Assembly (NCBI RefSeq): GCF_003725535.1
Contig: NZ_RJSF01000043.1
Coordinates: 35,754-99,753, forward strand
DNA length: 64,000 bases
Reading direction: 5' to 3'
Source: Nocardioides pocheonensis
Lineage (GTDB): Bacteria; Actinomycetota; Actinomycetes; Propionibacteriales; Nocardioidaceae
Shown here in pieces: positions 8,952 through 17,654 of the stretch; within the stretch, counting starts at the first letter, position 1, and each line of letters begins with the position of its first letter. Both the position numbers and the translations under genes were made by a program. The notes beneath the pieces were generated by a model. The model searched no databases. It had not been told where the DNA came from and saw only the letters and a list, made by a program, of their open reading frames with translations.

Positions 8952-9905
8952 ATGAACAGACAGCGGCGACTACTCGCCACGGCATTGCTGTCGGCGGCCC
9001 TGCTGGTGGCAGGCTGCTCGAACGGCGACTCGAACAAGACCGGCTCGACCTCCAGCGGAAGCAAGGTCGTCAAGATCGGCTTCATCACGAAGTTCCCCGT
9101 CGACTTCTACGACACGATGGTCGACGCCGCCAAGGCGTGGGACAAGTCCGAGCCGGGCGCCGAGGTCGTGTTCGCGCAAGGCTCCAGCGGCACCGACGAC
9201 GAGGGCGAGATCGCCGCGATCCAGTCGATGGTCAGCCAGGGCGTGAAGGCCATCGCCATCACGCCGACCAGCCCCAACGTGAAGGACGCGCTGCAGCAGG
9301 CGGTCGACAAGGGGATCAAGGTCGTGCTCGTCGACAACGACATTCCCGACTGGTCGGGCAAGTCCGCCGTGGTCGCGACCGACAACCTCGCCGGCGGCAA
9401 GCTCGCCGGGCAGTGGCTCGCGCAGAACATGACCGCAGGCGGCAAGATCGCGATCCTGCAGGGCGTGCTGGGCAACCCGTCGCTGCAGGCGCGCGTCGAC
9501 GGCATGGTCGAGGCCCTCGGGGACGCCGCCACGGTCGTCGCCAAGTCGCCGACGGACTGCGACCAGACCAAGGGCCTCAACGCGGCGCAGGACATCCTCA
9601 CCGCGCACCCGGACATCACCGCGGTGTACGGCGCCTGCGGTCCGCCGATCACCGGAGCGCTCCAGGCGATCAAGTCGGCGGGCAAGGAGGGCAAGCTCCT
9701 CGTGGTCGGGTTCGACGCCTCGCCCGACGAGCTGACCGCGATCAAGGGCGGCACCGAGTCGGCGTCGGTCGCCCAGTTCCCCGACAAGATGGGCACCCTG
9801 GGCGCCAAGACGGCCTTCGACGCGGCCATGGGCAAGACGGTCGACGCGAAGATCGACACCGGTACCGAGATGGTGACCAAGGACAACGTCGACCAGTTCA
9901 AGTGA
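8952..9905 (+). CDS. Sugar ABC transporter substrate-binding lipoprotein
   Basis: A 317-aa periplasmic-binding-protein family protein of the ribose/galactose type. The N-terminus has basic residues, a hydrophobic core and a lipobox ending A-G-C, so it should be lipidated and tethered outside the membrane. The mature part begins with a Gly/Ser-rich linker, then V-K-I-G-F-I-T-K-F-P. The ATG at 8,952 is preceded by a GGAG-type RBS; the extra frame upstream would disrupt the signal peptide. It is third in the permease-ATPase-SBP order and is followed by a strong hairpin. Confidence 0.9.
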   Translation: MNRQRRLLATALLSAALLVAGCSNGDSNKTGSTSSGSKVVKIGFITKFPVDFYDTMVDAAKAWDKSEPGAEVVFAQGSSGTDDEGEIAAIQSMVSQGVKAIAITPTSPNVKDALQQAVDKGIKVVLVDNDIPDWSGKSAVVATDNLAGGKLAGQWLAQNMTAGGKIAILQGVLGNPSLQARVDGMVEALGDAATVVAKSPTDCDQTKGLNAAQDILTAHPDITAVYGACGPPITGALQAIKSAGKEGKLLVVGFDASPDELTAIKGGTESASVAQFPDKMGTLGAKTAFDAAMGKTVDAKIDTGTEMVTKDNVDQFK

Positions 9906-9912
9906 ACATCGT

Positions 9913-9953
9913 GAGGGAGGGACGCCACTCTGCCACCGTGGTGTCCCTCCCTC
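9913..9953 (+). terminator. Hairpin after binding-protein gene
   Basis: A 16-bp stem (9,913-9,928 with 9,938-9,953, one G-T pair) and 9-nt loop starts 8 nt after the binding-protein stop. There is no T-run. It may end transcription or protect the abundant transporter mRNA before the lactonase gene. Confidence 0.6.
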
Positions 9954-9977
9954 GCTCCCCGTCGCCAAGGAGCGCCG

Positions 9978-10838
9978 ATGCACGTGCCCGGGACCATCGA
10001 CAGCCATGTCCACTTCTGGGACCCCGGTCGCCTCGACTACCCCTGGCTCGCCGGTGAGCCCGACCTGAGCAGACGCTTCGTCCCCGACGACCTCGACACC
10101 GGTGGCGTCGCCCTCGAGGGGCTCGTGTTCGTCCAGGCCGACTGTCGCGCGGAGCAGGCCGCGGACGAGGTCGCCTGGGTGCGCAGCCTGGTCGAGGGAG
10201 GGACGCCTGTGCTGGGCATCGTCGCCCACGCTCCCCTCGAGACGGGGAGTGCGTGCCGAGCCGTGCTCGCGACGTACGCCGCCGACCCGCTCGTCGTCGG
10301 CGTCCGCCGGCTGGTGCAGGACGAGCCGGCCGGCTTCGCGCTCTGCCCGGAGTTCGTGGAGGCCGTCCGCCTCCTCCCGGACTTCGGGCTGAGCCTCGAC
10401 CTGTGCATCCGTGCGCACCAGCTGGGGGAGGTCACCCGACTCGTCGAGATGTGCCCGGAGGTCACCTTCGTGCTCGACCACCTCGGGAAGCCGCCGGTCA
10501 CGGGCGGTGACCTCGGACCGTGGACGGACGACCTCGTCCGCCTCGCCGAGCTCCCGCACGTGGCGTGCAAGCTGTCCGGCCTCGCCTCCGAGGCCAACCC
10601 GCCCGCCCGGACGTCGCGGGTGCTGCTCCCGTACCTGGAGCACGCACTCGAGACCTTCGGGCCGGACCGGTGCCTGTTCGGCAGCGACTGGCCGGTGTCG
10701 AGGCCGGTGGTGGACTATCGGGCGTGGCACGACCTCGTGGTCGCCGCCTGCGCGAGATGGGGTGCCGACGGGCGGGCCGAGGTCCTGAGCGGGAACGCCC
10801 GGAGGATCTACGGTCTACCCACCCAGGAAGGGGGTTGA
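9978..10838 (+). CDS. Amidohydrolase-family sugar lactonase, probable L-fuconolactonase
   Basis: A 286-aa COG3618-type amidohydrolase. The N-terminal D-S-H-V-H-F-W-D metal motif is followed by the L-D-Y-P-W-L segment typical of L-fuconolactonase/L-rhamnonolactonase relatives; L-D-H-L-G-K-P and the C-terminal F-G-S-D-W-P-V motif complete the barrel. An AAGGAG RBS precedes the ATG. It would hydrolyse L-fucono-lactone to L-fuconate, the substrate of the dehydratase at 5,481-6,779. Lactone specificity is inferred from context. Confidence 0.85.
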   Translation: MHVPGTIDSHVHFWDPGRLDYPWLAGEPDLSRRFVPDDLDTGGVALEGLVFVQADCRAEQAADEVAWVRSLVEGGTPVLGIVAHAPLETGSACRAVLATYAADPLVVGVRRLVQDEPAGFALCPEFVEAVRLLPDFGLSLDLCIRAHQLGEVTRLVEMCPEVTFVLDHLGKPPVTGGDLGPWTDDLVRLAELPHVACKLSGLASEANPPARTSRVLLPYLEHALETFGPDRCLFGSDWPVSRPVVDYRAWHDLVVAACARWGADGRAEVLSGNARRIYGLPTQEGG

Positions 10839-10842
10839 ACGC

Positions 10843-11514
10843 GTGGCACTCACCGACGAGGCGATCCTCCGGATCAAGGAGATGATCGTGAGCGGGGCGC
10901 TCAAGCCCGGCGACAAGCTGCCCCGCGAGAGCGACCTCGCCGATGAGCTGGGGCTGTCGCGGAACTCCCTGCGCGAGGCGGTCCGTGCGCTGACGCTGAT
11001 CAACATCCTCGACGTGCGGCAGGGCGACGGCACCTACGTCACCAGCCTGGACCCCAACCTGCTCCTCGACGCGCTGACCTTCGTCGTGGACTTCCACCGC
11101 GACGACAGCGTGCTCGAGTTCCTCCGGGTGCGCCGGATCCTGGAGCCGGAGGCGGCCGCCATGGCGGCCGTGCGGGTCGAGCCCGACGAGGTCGCGGCGA
11201 TGCAGGAGGTGATCGACGCATCGACCCCGGAGTCCACTCCCGAGCAGCTGCTCGAGCTCGACATCACCTTCCACCGGCTCGTCGCGGGCGCCTCGGGCAA
11301 CTCGGTGCTCGCGTCGCTGATCGAGGGCCTCTCAGGGCCGACGAACCGCGCCCGGATCTGGCGCGGGCACACCCAGGCGGGCGCTCACGAGCGCACGGTG
11401 CGCGAGCACCAGGCGATCCTCGACGCCCTGGCCGTGCACGAGCCCGACGTGGCACACGCGGCGATGGTCACCCATGTGGCCGGTGTCGAGAACTGGCTCA
11501 AGACGGTCCGATGA
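10843..11514 (+). CDS. GntR/FadR-family transcriptional regulator
   Basis: A 223-aa regulator: N-terminal winged helix-turn-helix (about residues 5-70, with L-P-R-E-S-D-L-A-D-E-L-G-L-S-R-N-S-L-R-E-A) and C-terminal FCD ligand-binding domain with metal-site residues in the D-I-T-F-H and E-H-Q-A-I motifs. The GTG start at 10,843 follows a GAAGGGGG RBS and lies 4 nt after the lactonase stop. It probably senses a sugar acid and represses the L-fucose genes. Confidence 0.88.
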   Translation: MALTDEAILRIKEMIVSGALKPGDKLPRESDLADELGLSRNSLREAVRALTLINILDVRQGDGTYVTSLDPNLLLDALTFVVDFHRDDSVLEFLRVRRILEPEAAAMAAVRVEPDEVAAMQEVIDASTPESTPEQLLELDITFHRLVAGASGNSVLASLIEGLSGPTNRARIWRGHTQAGAHERTVREHQAILDALAVHEPDVAHAAMVTHVAGVENWLKTVR

Positions 11515-11527
11515 GCAGCGGCGGACG

Positions 11528-12298
11528 TCAGCGCTGGAGCCGGTCGGGCTCCCCGGGACCGCCTCGCCGCACGACCCAGGCCTCGGTGATGTGCGTGAAC
11601 ATCGCCTGGGCGGCGCCTTCCGGGTCGTGGTCCGCGATCCGGAGGTAGACGTTGCGGTGGCCGCGGTTCGACGCCACGCACAGGTCGGGCCGGATCTCGC
11701 CGACGTAGCGGGCGGTGTTCACGACCTGGCTCTCCAGGGCCCTCACCACGGCCCGCGCGATGCGGTTGCCGGACGCGCGCATGATCGTGTCGTGGAACGC
11801 GCGGTCCTTGACCGCGTACGCCGTGGGGTCGTTCACCAGCGTGTCCATGGCGTCGACGAGCTCCTCCAGCTGCGCGACCACCTCGGCCTCGGCCAGACGT
11901 GCCGCGACATGGGCCATGTCGGACTCGAGGATGCGTCGCGTGACGACGAGGTCGTCGAGGACCTCGAGCCCGTTGTCCTCCGCGACGGTCGCGGTGAGCA
12001 CCAGCTCGTCGAGCATGTTCCAGGTTGCGTCGGGGTTCACGACGGTCCCGGAGCCACGGCGTACCTGGACCAGACCTTTCTCCTGGAGCATCTTGACCGC
12101 TTCGCGGACCACGGTCCGGCTGACCGAGTAGCTCTCGCACAGCGCCGGCTCGGACGGCATCGCGGTCCCCGGCGGGTAGTCGCCGCGGACGATGCGCTGG
12201 ACGAGCTCGCCCGCGAGCGCGTTCGCGAGGTTCGCGGGTCGCCGAGCCCAGTCCGGGAGCCCCTCGGCGCCCCCCGCAACCGGTCCTGCACTGGTCAT
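11528..12298 (-). CDS. GntR/FadR-family transcriptional regulator
   Basis: A 256-aa regulator with winged HTH at about residues 25-90 (S-V-S-R-T-V-V-R-E-A-V-K-M-L) and an FCD domain with F-H-D-T-I-M-R-A-S-G-N. The usual C-terminal E-H motif reads G-H here, so the metal site may be altered. It converges on the other GntR gene with a 13-nt gap and is divergent from the CUT1 transporter, whose promoter carries a matching operator-like site. It is the likely regulator of 12,458-17,654. Confidence 0.87.
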   Translation of the reverse strand: MTSAGPVAGGAEGLPDWARRPANLANALAGELVQRIVRGDYPPGTAMPSEPALCESYSVSRTVVREAVKMLQEKGLVQVRRGSGTVVNPDATWNMLDELVLTATVAEDNGLEVLDDLVVTRRILESDMAHVAARLAEAEVVAQLEELVDAMDTLVNDPTAYAVKDRAFHDTIMRASGNRIARAVVRALESQVVNTARYVGEIRPDLCVASNRGHRNVYLRIADHDPEGAAQAMFTHITEAWVVRRGGPGEPDRLQR

Positions 12299-12369
12299 CC
12301 TGGTCCTCCGTCGTCGCCGGCTGCCCGCTGTCCTGGCCCCGCTGTCGGCTCATCGTACCCGACTGACGA

Positions 12370-12398
12370 TTGACATCACACGTCATACAACTTATGTT
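12370..12398 (+). promoter_or_regulatory. Sigma-70-type promoter with overlapping GntR operator
   Basis: TTGACA (12,370-12,375), a 17-bp spacer and TATGTT (12,393-12,398) form a near-canonical promoter pointing at the binding-protein gene. The spacer holds a GT-N3-AC core (GTCATAC, 12,382-12,388) and an imperfect palindrome TGACATCACACGTCA (12,371-12,385), the form expected for FadR-subfamily GntR operators. A repressor bound there would block the polymerase. Confidence 0.65.
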
Positions 12399-12457
12399 TC
12401 CGGAAACCTCGATGGTCGTGCTGTCCGAGCCACGGCCCCTGTCTGGGAGTGAGAGCG

Positions 12458-13762
12458 ATGAAACAGCGACGTCTCTGGCCCGCCGTCGTAGTGACGGCGC
12501 TGGCCTTCGTGAGTGCCTGCGGCGGCTCCTCCGGAAGCGGTTCGGCCAAGGACGGCATCACCGTCTGGGTCGACGCGGCGCGGCTGCCCGCGGCGCAGGC
12601 CTACGCGAAGGCCCACCCGGACAAGAAGGTCCACGTCGTGACCTTCGACGGCGACGGCAACGGCGCGACCACGCTGCAGACGAAGATCCAGCTGTGGAAC
12701 CGGTCCGGGAAGGGCTGGCCCGACGTGATCTTCAGCGAGCAGGCCAACGACCCGGTCTGGATGGCGAAGGCGCCCTTCGACTTCGCGGCGCCCCTGGAGA
12801 AGCTGATCCCCGAGAACGTCCGCAGCCAGTGGCCGCAGACGTCCACCGCCCAGTGCACGGTCGGCGGCAAGCAGGTCTGCCTCCAGGACAACCTCGCCCA
12901 GGTCGTGCTGTGGGTGAACAAAAAGCAGATGGAGGCCTTCGGCTACACGGTCCCGACCACCTGGCAGGACTGGGCGGCCCTGGGCGAGAAGGTGGCCAAG
13001 GAGCACCCCGGCTACATCGTCGGGAACATCGGGGACTCGTTCAGCCACTGGATCTACCTGTGGGGCAACCAGTGCCCGCTCCAGCAGCTCGAGGGCGACA
13101 AGGTCAAGATCGACCCGACCGACGACCACTGCACGCGCGCAGCCGCCTTGTTCGACCCGCTCATCAAGAACGGCACGCTGCCGCCGCTGAGCGTGTTCAC
13201 CCCGGACTTCGCCAAGAAGTACGGCGGCGCCCAGGACAAGGTGCTGCTGATGCCGGGGCCGTCCTGGTACGCGCAGGCGGTCTTCGACCAGGCGCTGCAC
13301 GTGCCGGCCGGCGAGATGACCGCGGCGAACCCGCTGCAGTGGGGGAGCGAGTCGCCCGTCACGACCGGCCAGGTCGGCGGTGGTCCGTGGATCATCTCCA
13401 AGCACAGCAAGAACTCCGCCGCCGCGGCGGACTTCGTCACCTGGGTGACGACCGTCTTCAACCCGACGGGCAAGGACGCCCGGCCCGGCTACCCGGCGTA
13501 CGCGCCGCTGGCCGAGAAGTGGCTCCAGGCGCTGGCGTCGAACCCGTACTTCGCGGCGGACCCGACGCCGGCGCTCAAGACGGCTGCCGACCAGGTCTGG
13601 GCCGGATGGAACCTGGTGACCTACCCGGACCAGCCGGTCTGGTCGGACAAGGTCGTCACCAAGATGGTCGCGGGGGACTCGCTGAGCTCGCTGCTCCCAA
13701 CCCTTGGCAGCGCTCTCGGCGACGCGGCCAAGGCGGCCGGGTACTCAGTTGTCGGGAACTGA
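12458..13762 (+). CDS. CUT1-type ABC transporter substrate-binding lipoprotein
   Basis: A 434-aa solute-binding protein (family 1 type). The signal peptide ends in the lipobox S-A-C-G-G. The mature protein has the usual D-V-I-F-S-E and P-G-P-S-W-Y regions. ATG 12,458 is chosen over GTG 12,449 because it keeps a short basic N-region and has GGGAG about 8 nt upstream. It leads an operon of two permeases, an enolase-superfamily enzyme and an aldo/keto reductase. Confidence 0.88.
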   Translation: MKQRRLWPAVVVTALAFVSACGGSSGSGSAKDGITVWVDAARLPAAQAYAKAHPDKKVHVVTFDGDGNGATTLQTKIQLWNRSGKGWPDVIFSEQANDPVWMAKAPFDFAAPLEKLIPENVRSQWPQTSTAQCTVGGKQVCLQDNLAQVVLWVNKKQMEAFGYTVPTTWQDWAALGEKVAKEHPGYIVGNIGDSFSHWIYLWGNQCPLQQLEGDKVKIDPTDDHCTRAAALFDPLIKNGTLPPLSVFTPDFAKKYGGAQDKVLLMPGPSWYAQAVFDQALHVPAGEMTAANPLQWGSESPVTTGQVGGGPWIISKHSKNSAAAADFVTWVTTVFNPTGKDARPGYPAYAPLAEKWLQALASNPYFAADPTPALKTAADQVWAGWNLVTYPDQPVWSDKVVTKMVAGDSLSSLLPTLGSALGDAAKAAGYSVVGN

Positions 13763-13781
13763 GCCGACCGGCTCCACACCC

Positions 13782-14666
13782 GTGCGGGTCGCGCGCTCCC
13801 GCGGCCTGCACGGGTGGCGGGGCTTCGCCTTCGTCGTCCCCTACCTGATCGTCCTCGTCGCCTTCGGCATCCTGCCGGTGCTGTACGCCGTCAAGCTCGC
13901 CTTCACCACCGACGGTGGCGGCTGGGCCGGCTTCCGGAACTTCACCCACAGCGCCGGCGACTACCGGTTCATGTCGGCGCTGGGGCACGTCCTGGTGTTC
14001 ACCAGCGTGTGGCTCAGCCTGCTCATCGTCTTCGTCGTCACCCTCGCGCTGCTGCTGCACGGTCGAGCGAGCCGGAGCTCGGCGGCGTACCGGTTCCTCT
14101 ACTACATCCCGGGGGCGCTGGCCGGCGCCGCCTCCGTCCTCGTCTGGCTGTTCATGCTCGATCCCTCGGTGAGCCCGGGCTCGTTCTTCGTCCACCACGT
14201 CCTCGGCGCCCACCTGTTCGTGGAGTCGATCGCGCCCGGCAAGCTGCCGCTGATCTTCGCGATGATCGCGTTCTGGACCGGGGCCGGTGGCTGGGTCGTG
14301 GTCATGTACGGCGCCCTGAACACGATCCCGCAGGAGCTCGAGGACGCCGCGCGCATCGACGGCGCCGGTCCGTTGACGCTCGCGCTGCGGATCAAGCTCC
14401 CGCTGATCCGCAAGTGGATCGCCTACATGGTGATCCTGTCCTTCGCGACCGGGACGCAGCTGTTCGTCGAGCCGCAGCTGGTGAACCAGGCCAGCCTCGG
14501 CATGGTCCCGGACACCTGGTCGTCGAACCAGCTGGCCTACCAGCTCGCGTTCCGGTACGCCGACTTCAACTCCGCCGCGGCGATCTCCGTCGACCTGCTG
14601 GCGATCGGCCTCCTGGGCGCCGTCGTGATCATCTCCCGCACCGGCCTGTTCAAGGTGGAGAGCTGA
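13782..14666 (+). CDS. CUT1-type ABC transporter permease
   Basis: About 294 aa with six hydrophobic segments and the cytoplasmic EAA loop (E-L-E-D-A-A-R-I-D-G-A-G) that docks to an ATPase. The start is uncertain: GTG 13,782 follows the binding-protein stop by 19 nt, and TTG 13,749 would overlap it; neither has a strong RBS. No ATPase gene is present in this operon, so a shared MsiK-like ATPase elsewhere is expected. Confidence 0.85.
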   Translation: MRVARSRGLHGWRGFAFVVPYLIVLVAFGILPVLYAVKLAFTTDGGGWAGFRNFTHSAGDYRFMSALGHVLVFTSVWLSLLIVFVVTLALLLHGRASRSSAAYRFLYYIPGALAGAASVLVWLFMLDPSVSPGSFFVHHVLGAHLFVESIAPGKLPLIFAMIAFWTGAGGWVVVMYGALNTIPQELEDAARIDGAGPLTLALRIKLPLIRKWIAYMVILSFATGTQLFVEPQLVNQASLGMVPDTWSSNQLAYQLAFRYADFNSAAAISVDLLAIGLLGAVVIISRTGLFKVES

Positions 14667-15538
14667 TGGCCCTCCTGCTGCGCGGCGCACGGGTCGCGGT
14701 GCTCGCGGCGTTCGGAGTCTTCTTCGTGGGCCCGCTCCTGTGGCTCGTGCTCGCGCCGACCAAGAGTGACCACGAGCTGGTCTCCCGCGGACCGTTCACG
14801 TTCGGCAGCATCCACCACGTCGCGCTCGCGTGGAAGCACCTCTACGCGTTCAGCGACCACATCTACCTGACCTGGATCGGCAACTCGCTGCTGTACGCCG
14901 TGACCGCCACCGCGATCGTGCTCGTGACGGCGATCCCGGCGGGCTACTGCCTGGCCCTCGGGAGCTTCCCGGGTCGCCGGCTCGTGCTCACCCTGACCCT
15001 GGTCGTGATGATGATGCCCGCGGCTGCGCTCGTGCTCCCGATCTTCCTGGAGCTCAATGCGCTCCACCTGATCGGGAGCGTGCTGTCGGTGATCCTGCCG
15101 TTCGCGTTCTTCCCGTTCGGGGTGAACCTCGCCTACATCTACTACTCGACCGCCCTTCCCCGTGAGCTGCTCGACGCCGCTCGCGTCGACGGCTGCGGCG
15201 AGTGGGGCACCTTCCGCCGCGTCGCACTCCCGCTGGCGAAGCCGGTCGTCGCGCTCGTGCTGTTCTTCAGCTTCGTGTCGGACTGGAACAACTTCTTCCT
15301 GCCCTACACCGTGCTCGGCGACTCCAAGCAGTACCCGATCCAGGTCGGGCTCTCGACGTTGCTGTCCTCCACGCCGTCGTTCAACCCAGCAGTCGGCGGC
15401 GGTGGTCAGCAGGTCGGCATCTTCCGGCCCGAGCTCGCGCTCGCGACGCTGGTCGCCGTGGTCCCGGTCGCGATCGTGTTCATGCTCTCCCAGCGCTCCC
15501 TGGTGCGCGGGCTGGTCGGCGGCGGGGTGAAGGAATGA
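14666..15538 (+). CDS. CUT1-type ABC transporter permease
   Basis: A 290-aa permease with six predicted membrane segments and the EAA loop L-L-D-A-A-R-V-D-G-C-G. The ATG overlaps the preceding permease stop by one base (TGATG), and the stop overlaps the next gene (ATGA). It forms the membrane channel with the permease at 13,782-14,666. Confidence 0.87.
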   Translation: MALLLRGARVAVLAAFGVFFVGPLLWLVLAPTKSDHELVSRGPFTFGSIHHVALAWKHLYAFSDHIYLTWIGNSLLYAVTATAIVLVTAIPAGYCLALGSFPGRRLVLTLTLVVMMMPAAALVLPIFLELNALHLIGSVLSVILPFAFFPFGVNLAYIYYSTALPRELLDAARVDGCGEWGTFRRVALPLAKPVVALVLFFSFVSDWNNFFLPYTVLGDSKQYPIQVGLSTLLSSTPSFNPAVGGGGQQVGIFRPELALATLVAVVPVAIVFMLSQRSLVRGLVGGGVKE

Positions 15539-16686
15539 GGATCACCGGCTACCGCATGCTCACGACCGTCCACGAGTGGGGCCGGCCCGTCGGCGACGCC
15601 AATGGTGTCTTCGAGGACGGCCGCATCCCCGTGCCCCTGGTCCTCGTCGACACCGACGAGGGGGTCACGGGCGTCGGCCTCGGATCCCACGAGGGCCTCG
15701 CGACGGTGTTCCCGGCGATCGAGGGTGAGGACCCGCGCGCGACGACGGCGCTGTACGACCGGATGCTGCGCCACGTCTTCAAGGCGGGCCACGCCGGGGC
15801 GGTCTTCGGCACGATCGGTGCCCTCGACACGGCGCTGTGGGACATCAAGGCGCAGCTGGCCGGTCAGCCGTTGTGGCGCCTCCTCGGCGGTCTCGACCGG
15901 GCCGTCCCCGCCTACGCGTCGGGGCTGGACATCGCGTTGTCGCACGAGCAGCTCGCCTCGGCGTACCGCACCTATGCCGAGCGCGGGCTGCGGGTCGCGA
16001 AGCTCAAGGGCGGGCTGGACGTCGACGAGGACCGCGCCCGGCTGCAGCTCGTCCGCGACGTGCTGGCCGAGGTCCTGCCCGGCTCACGACCCGGCCTCAT
16101 GCTCGACGCCAACGAGGCGTGGGCGCCCAAGCAGGCGGTCCGGTACGTCGCGCGGCTCGAGCAGAGCCTCGACCTGATCTGGGTCGAGGAGCCGGTGCGC
16201 CGATGGGACGCGGACGGGATGGTCGCGGTCGGTCGTGGGGTGCGCGCGTCGGTCGCCGGCGGGGAGAACCTCACGGGTCTCGAGCAGTTCCGGCCGCTGC
16301 TGGCGGCGAGGGCGCTGGACGTCGTCCAGACCGCGGCCGGCTGGGGGGTCACCCACTTCCTGCGGGTGGCGGCGCTGGCGCACGCCCACGACCTGCCGGT
16401 CAGCCCGATCGGGACGACCCCCATCGGCCTGCTCCACGCGGCCACGGCCGTGCCCAACCACATGGTCAGCGAGCTCCAGGACCTGGCGCCGCCGGTGGGC
16501 CTCGCGCTCGACCTCGACGTGGAGGACGGACGCTTCGTGCTCGGGGACGCCCCGGGCCTGGGTGTCACGGTCGACGAGGCGGCGATCTCCGCCGTCGAGG
16601 TCCGGGACGACGCGCCGCTCCGGGCCGGTCCGCACATCCGTCCGGACCGGGCGGGCAGGCGGCTCGACTCCGAGCCGCCGCAGTGA
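15535..16686 (+). CDS. Mandelate racemase/enolase-superfamily enzyme of unknown substrate
   Basis: A 383-aa enolase-superfamily protein. The capping domain and barrel are complete, with K-L-K-G Lys motif, and metal ligands in M-L-D-A-N, V-E-E-P and G-G-E-N. The usual Asp/His dyad of sugar-acid dehydratases is not visible: the Asp position reads Q-T-A-A-G-W and the His position S-P-I-G. It may therefore use Lys chemistry (epimerase or cycloisomerase) or have a shifted active site. It overlaps genes on both sides by 4 bp. No specific function is claimed. Confidence 0.8.
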   Translation: MRITGYRMLTTVHEWGRPVGDANGVFEDGRIPVPLVLVDTDEGVTGVGLGSHEGLATVFPAIEGEDPRATTALYDRMLRHVFKAGHAGAVFGTIGALDTALWDIKAQLAGQPLWRLLGGLDRAVPAYASGLDIALSHEQLASAYRTYAERGLRVAKLKGGLDVDEDRARLQLVRDVLAEVLPGSRPGLMLDANEAWAPKQAVRYVARLEQSLDLIWVEEPVRRWDADGMVAVGRGVRASVAGGENLTGLEQFRPLLAARALDVVQTAAGWGVTHFLRVAALAHAHDLPVSPIGTTPIGLLHAATAVPNHMVSELQDLAPPVGLALDLDVEDGRFVLGDAPGLGVTVDEAAISAVEVRDDAPLRAGPHIRPDRAGRRLDSEPPQ

Positions 16687-17654
16687 TCGCCTCGCGCCCG
16701 CTGCCGTGCGGACTCACGCTCACCGAGCTGGGGTTCGGCGGGGCCCCGATCGGCAACCTGTACGACGCCGTCGACGACGACACCGCCGCGGGAGCGGTGC
16801 GGGCAGCCTGGGACGCGGGCATCCGGTACTTCGACACCGCACCGCACTACGGACTCGGGCTCTCGGAGCGACGACTCGGGGAGGCGCTCCGCGAGCAGCG
16901 CCGCGACGACGTCGTGGTCTCGACCAAGGTGGGCCGGTGGCTGGAGCCCACGGAGGAAGAGGGCGGGCAGGACCCCGAGGGCTTCGTCGTCCCGGCGACG
17001 CACCGCCGGGTCTGGGACTTCAGCCGTGACGGCGTGCTGCGCTCGATCGAGGCGAGCCTCGAGCGTCTCGGCCTCGACCGCATCGACCTCGTCCTGGTCC
17101 ACGACCCGGACGACCATGTCCGCGAGGCGCTCGAGGAGGCCGCGCCCACGCTGTCGCAGCTGCGGTCCGAGGGGGTGATCCGCGGCTACGGGGTGGGGAT
17201 GAACCACGCACCGGCGCTGGCGCGGTTCGTGCGCGAGACCGACCTGGACGTCGCCATGGTGGCCGGCCGGTACACCCTGCTGGACCAGACGGCCGCCGAC
17301 GACCTCTTCCCGCTCGCTCGCGAGCGAGGGGTCGGCATCGTCAACGCAGGCATCTTCAACTCCGGCCTGCTGGCCCGTCCTCGGCCCGCTGCGGACGCGC
17401 CGTACTCCTACCGTCCGGCCGCGCCGGAGGTGCTCGACCGCGCGCTGCGGATCGCGCGCGTCTGCGAGGAGCTCGGTGTCGACCTCCCGACGGCCGCGGT
17501 CGCGTTCGCGCGTCGGCACCCGGCGGTGACGAGCGTCGTCGTCGGCCTGCGGACACCGGCGGAGGTGCACGAGCTCGTCGGCCGCGCGGAGTCACCGGTG
17601 CCGGAGGAGCTGTGGACAGCGCTCGAGGAGGACGACGTCGTCGCAGCGCCGTGA
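16683..17654 (+). CDS. Aldo/keto reductase, D-threo-aldose 1-dehydrogenase (L-fucose dehydrogenase) type
   Basis: A 323-aa AKR with the catalytic tetrad visible: Asp and Tyr in F-D-T-A-P-H-Y-G, Lys in V-S-T-K-V-G and His in L-V-H-D-P. The G-F-G-G-A-P-I-G-N-L start and the sequence order match bacterial D-threo-aldose/L-fucose dehydrogenases, which oxidise L-fucose to its lactone. GTG start overlapping the enolase gene (GTGA). This would be step one of the pathway continued by the lactonase and fuconate dehydratase. Confidence 0.82.
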   Translation: MIASRPLPCGLTLTELGFGGAPIGNLYDAVDDDTAAGAVRAAWDAGIRYFDTAPHYGLGLSERRLGEALREQRRDDVVVSTKVGRWLEPTEEEGGQDPEGFVVPATHRRVWDFSRDGVLRSIEASLERLGLDRIDLVLVHDPDDHVREALEEAAPTLSQLRSEGVIRGYGVGMNHAPALARFVRETDLDVAMVAGRYTLLDQTAADDLFPLARERGVGIVNAGIFNSGLLARPRPAADAPYSYRPAAPEVLDRALRIARVCEELGVDLPTAAVAFARRHPAVTSVVVGLRTPAEVHELVGRAESPVPEELWTALEEDDVVAAP

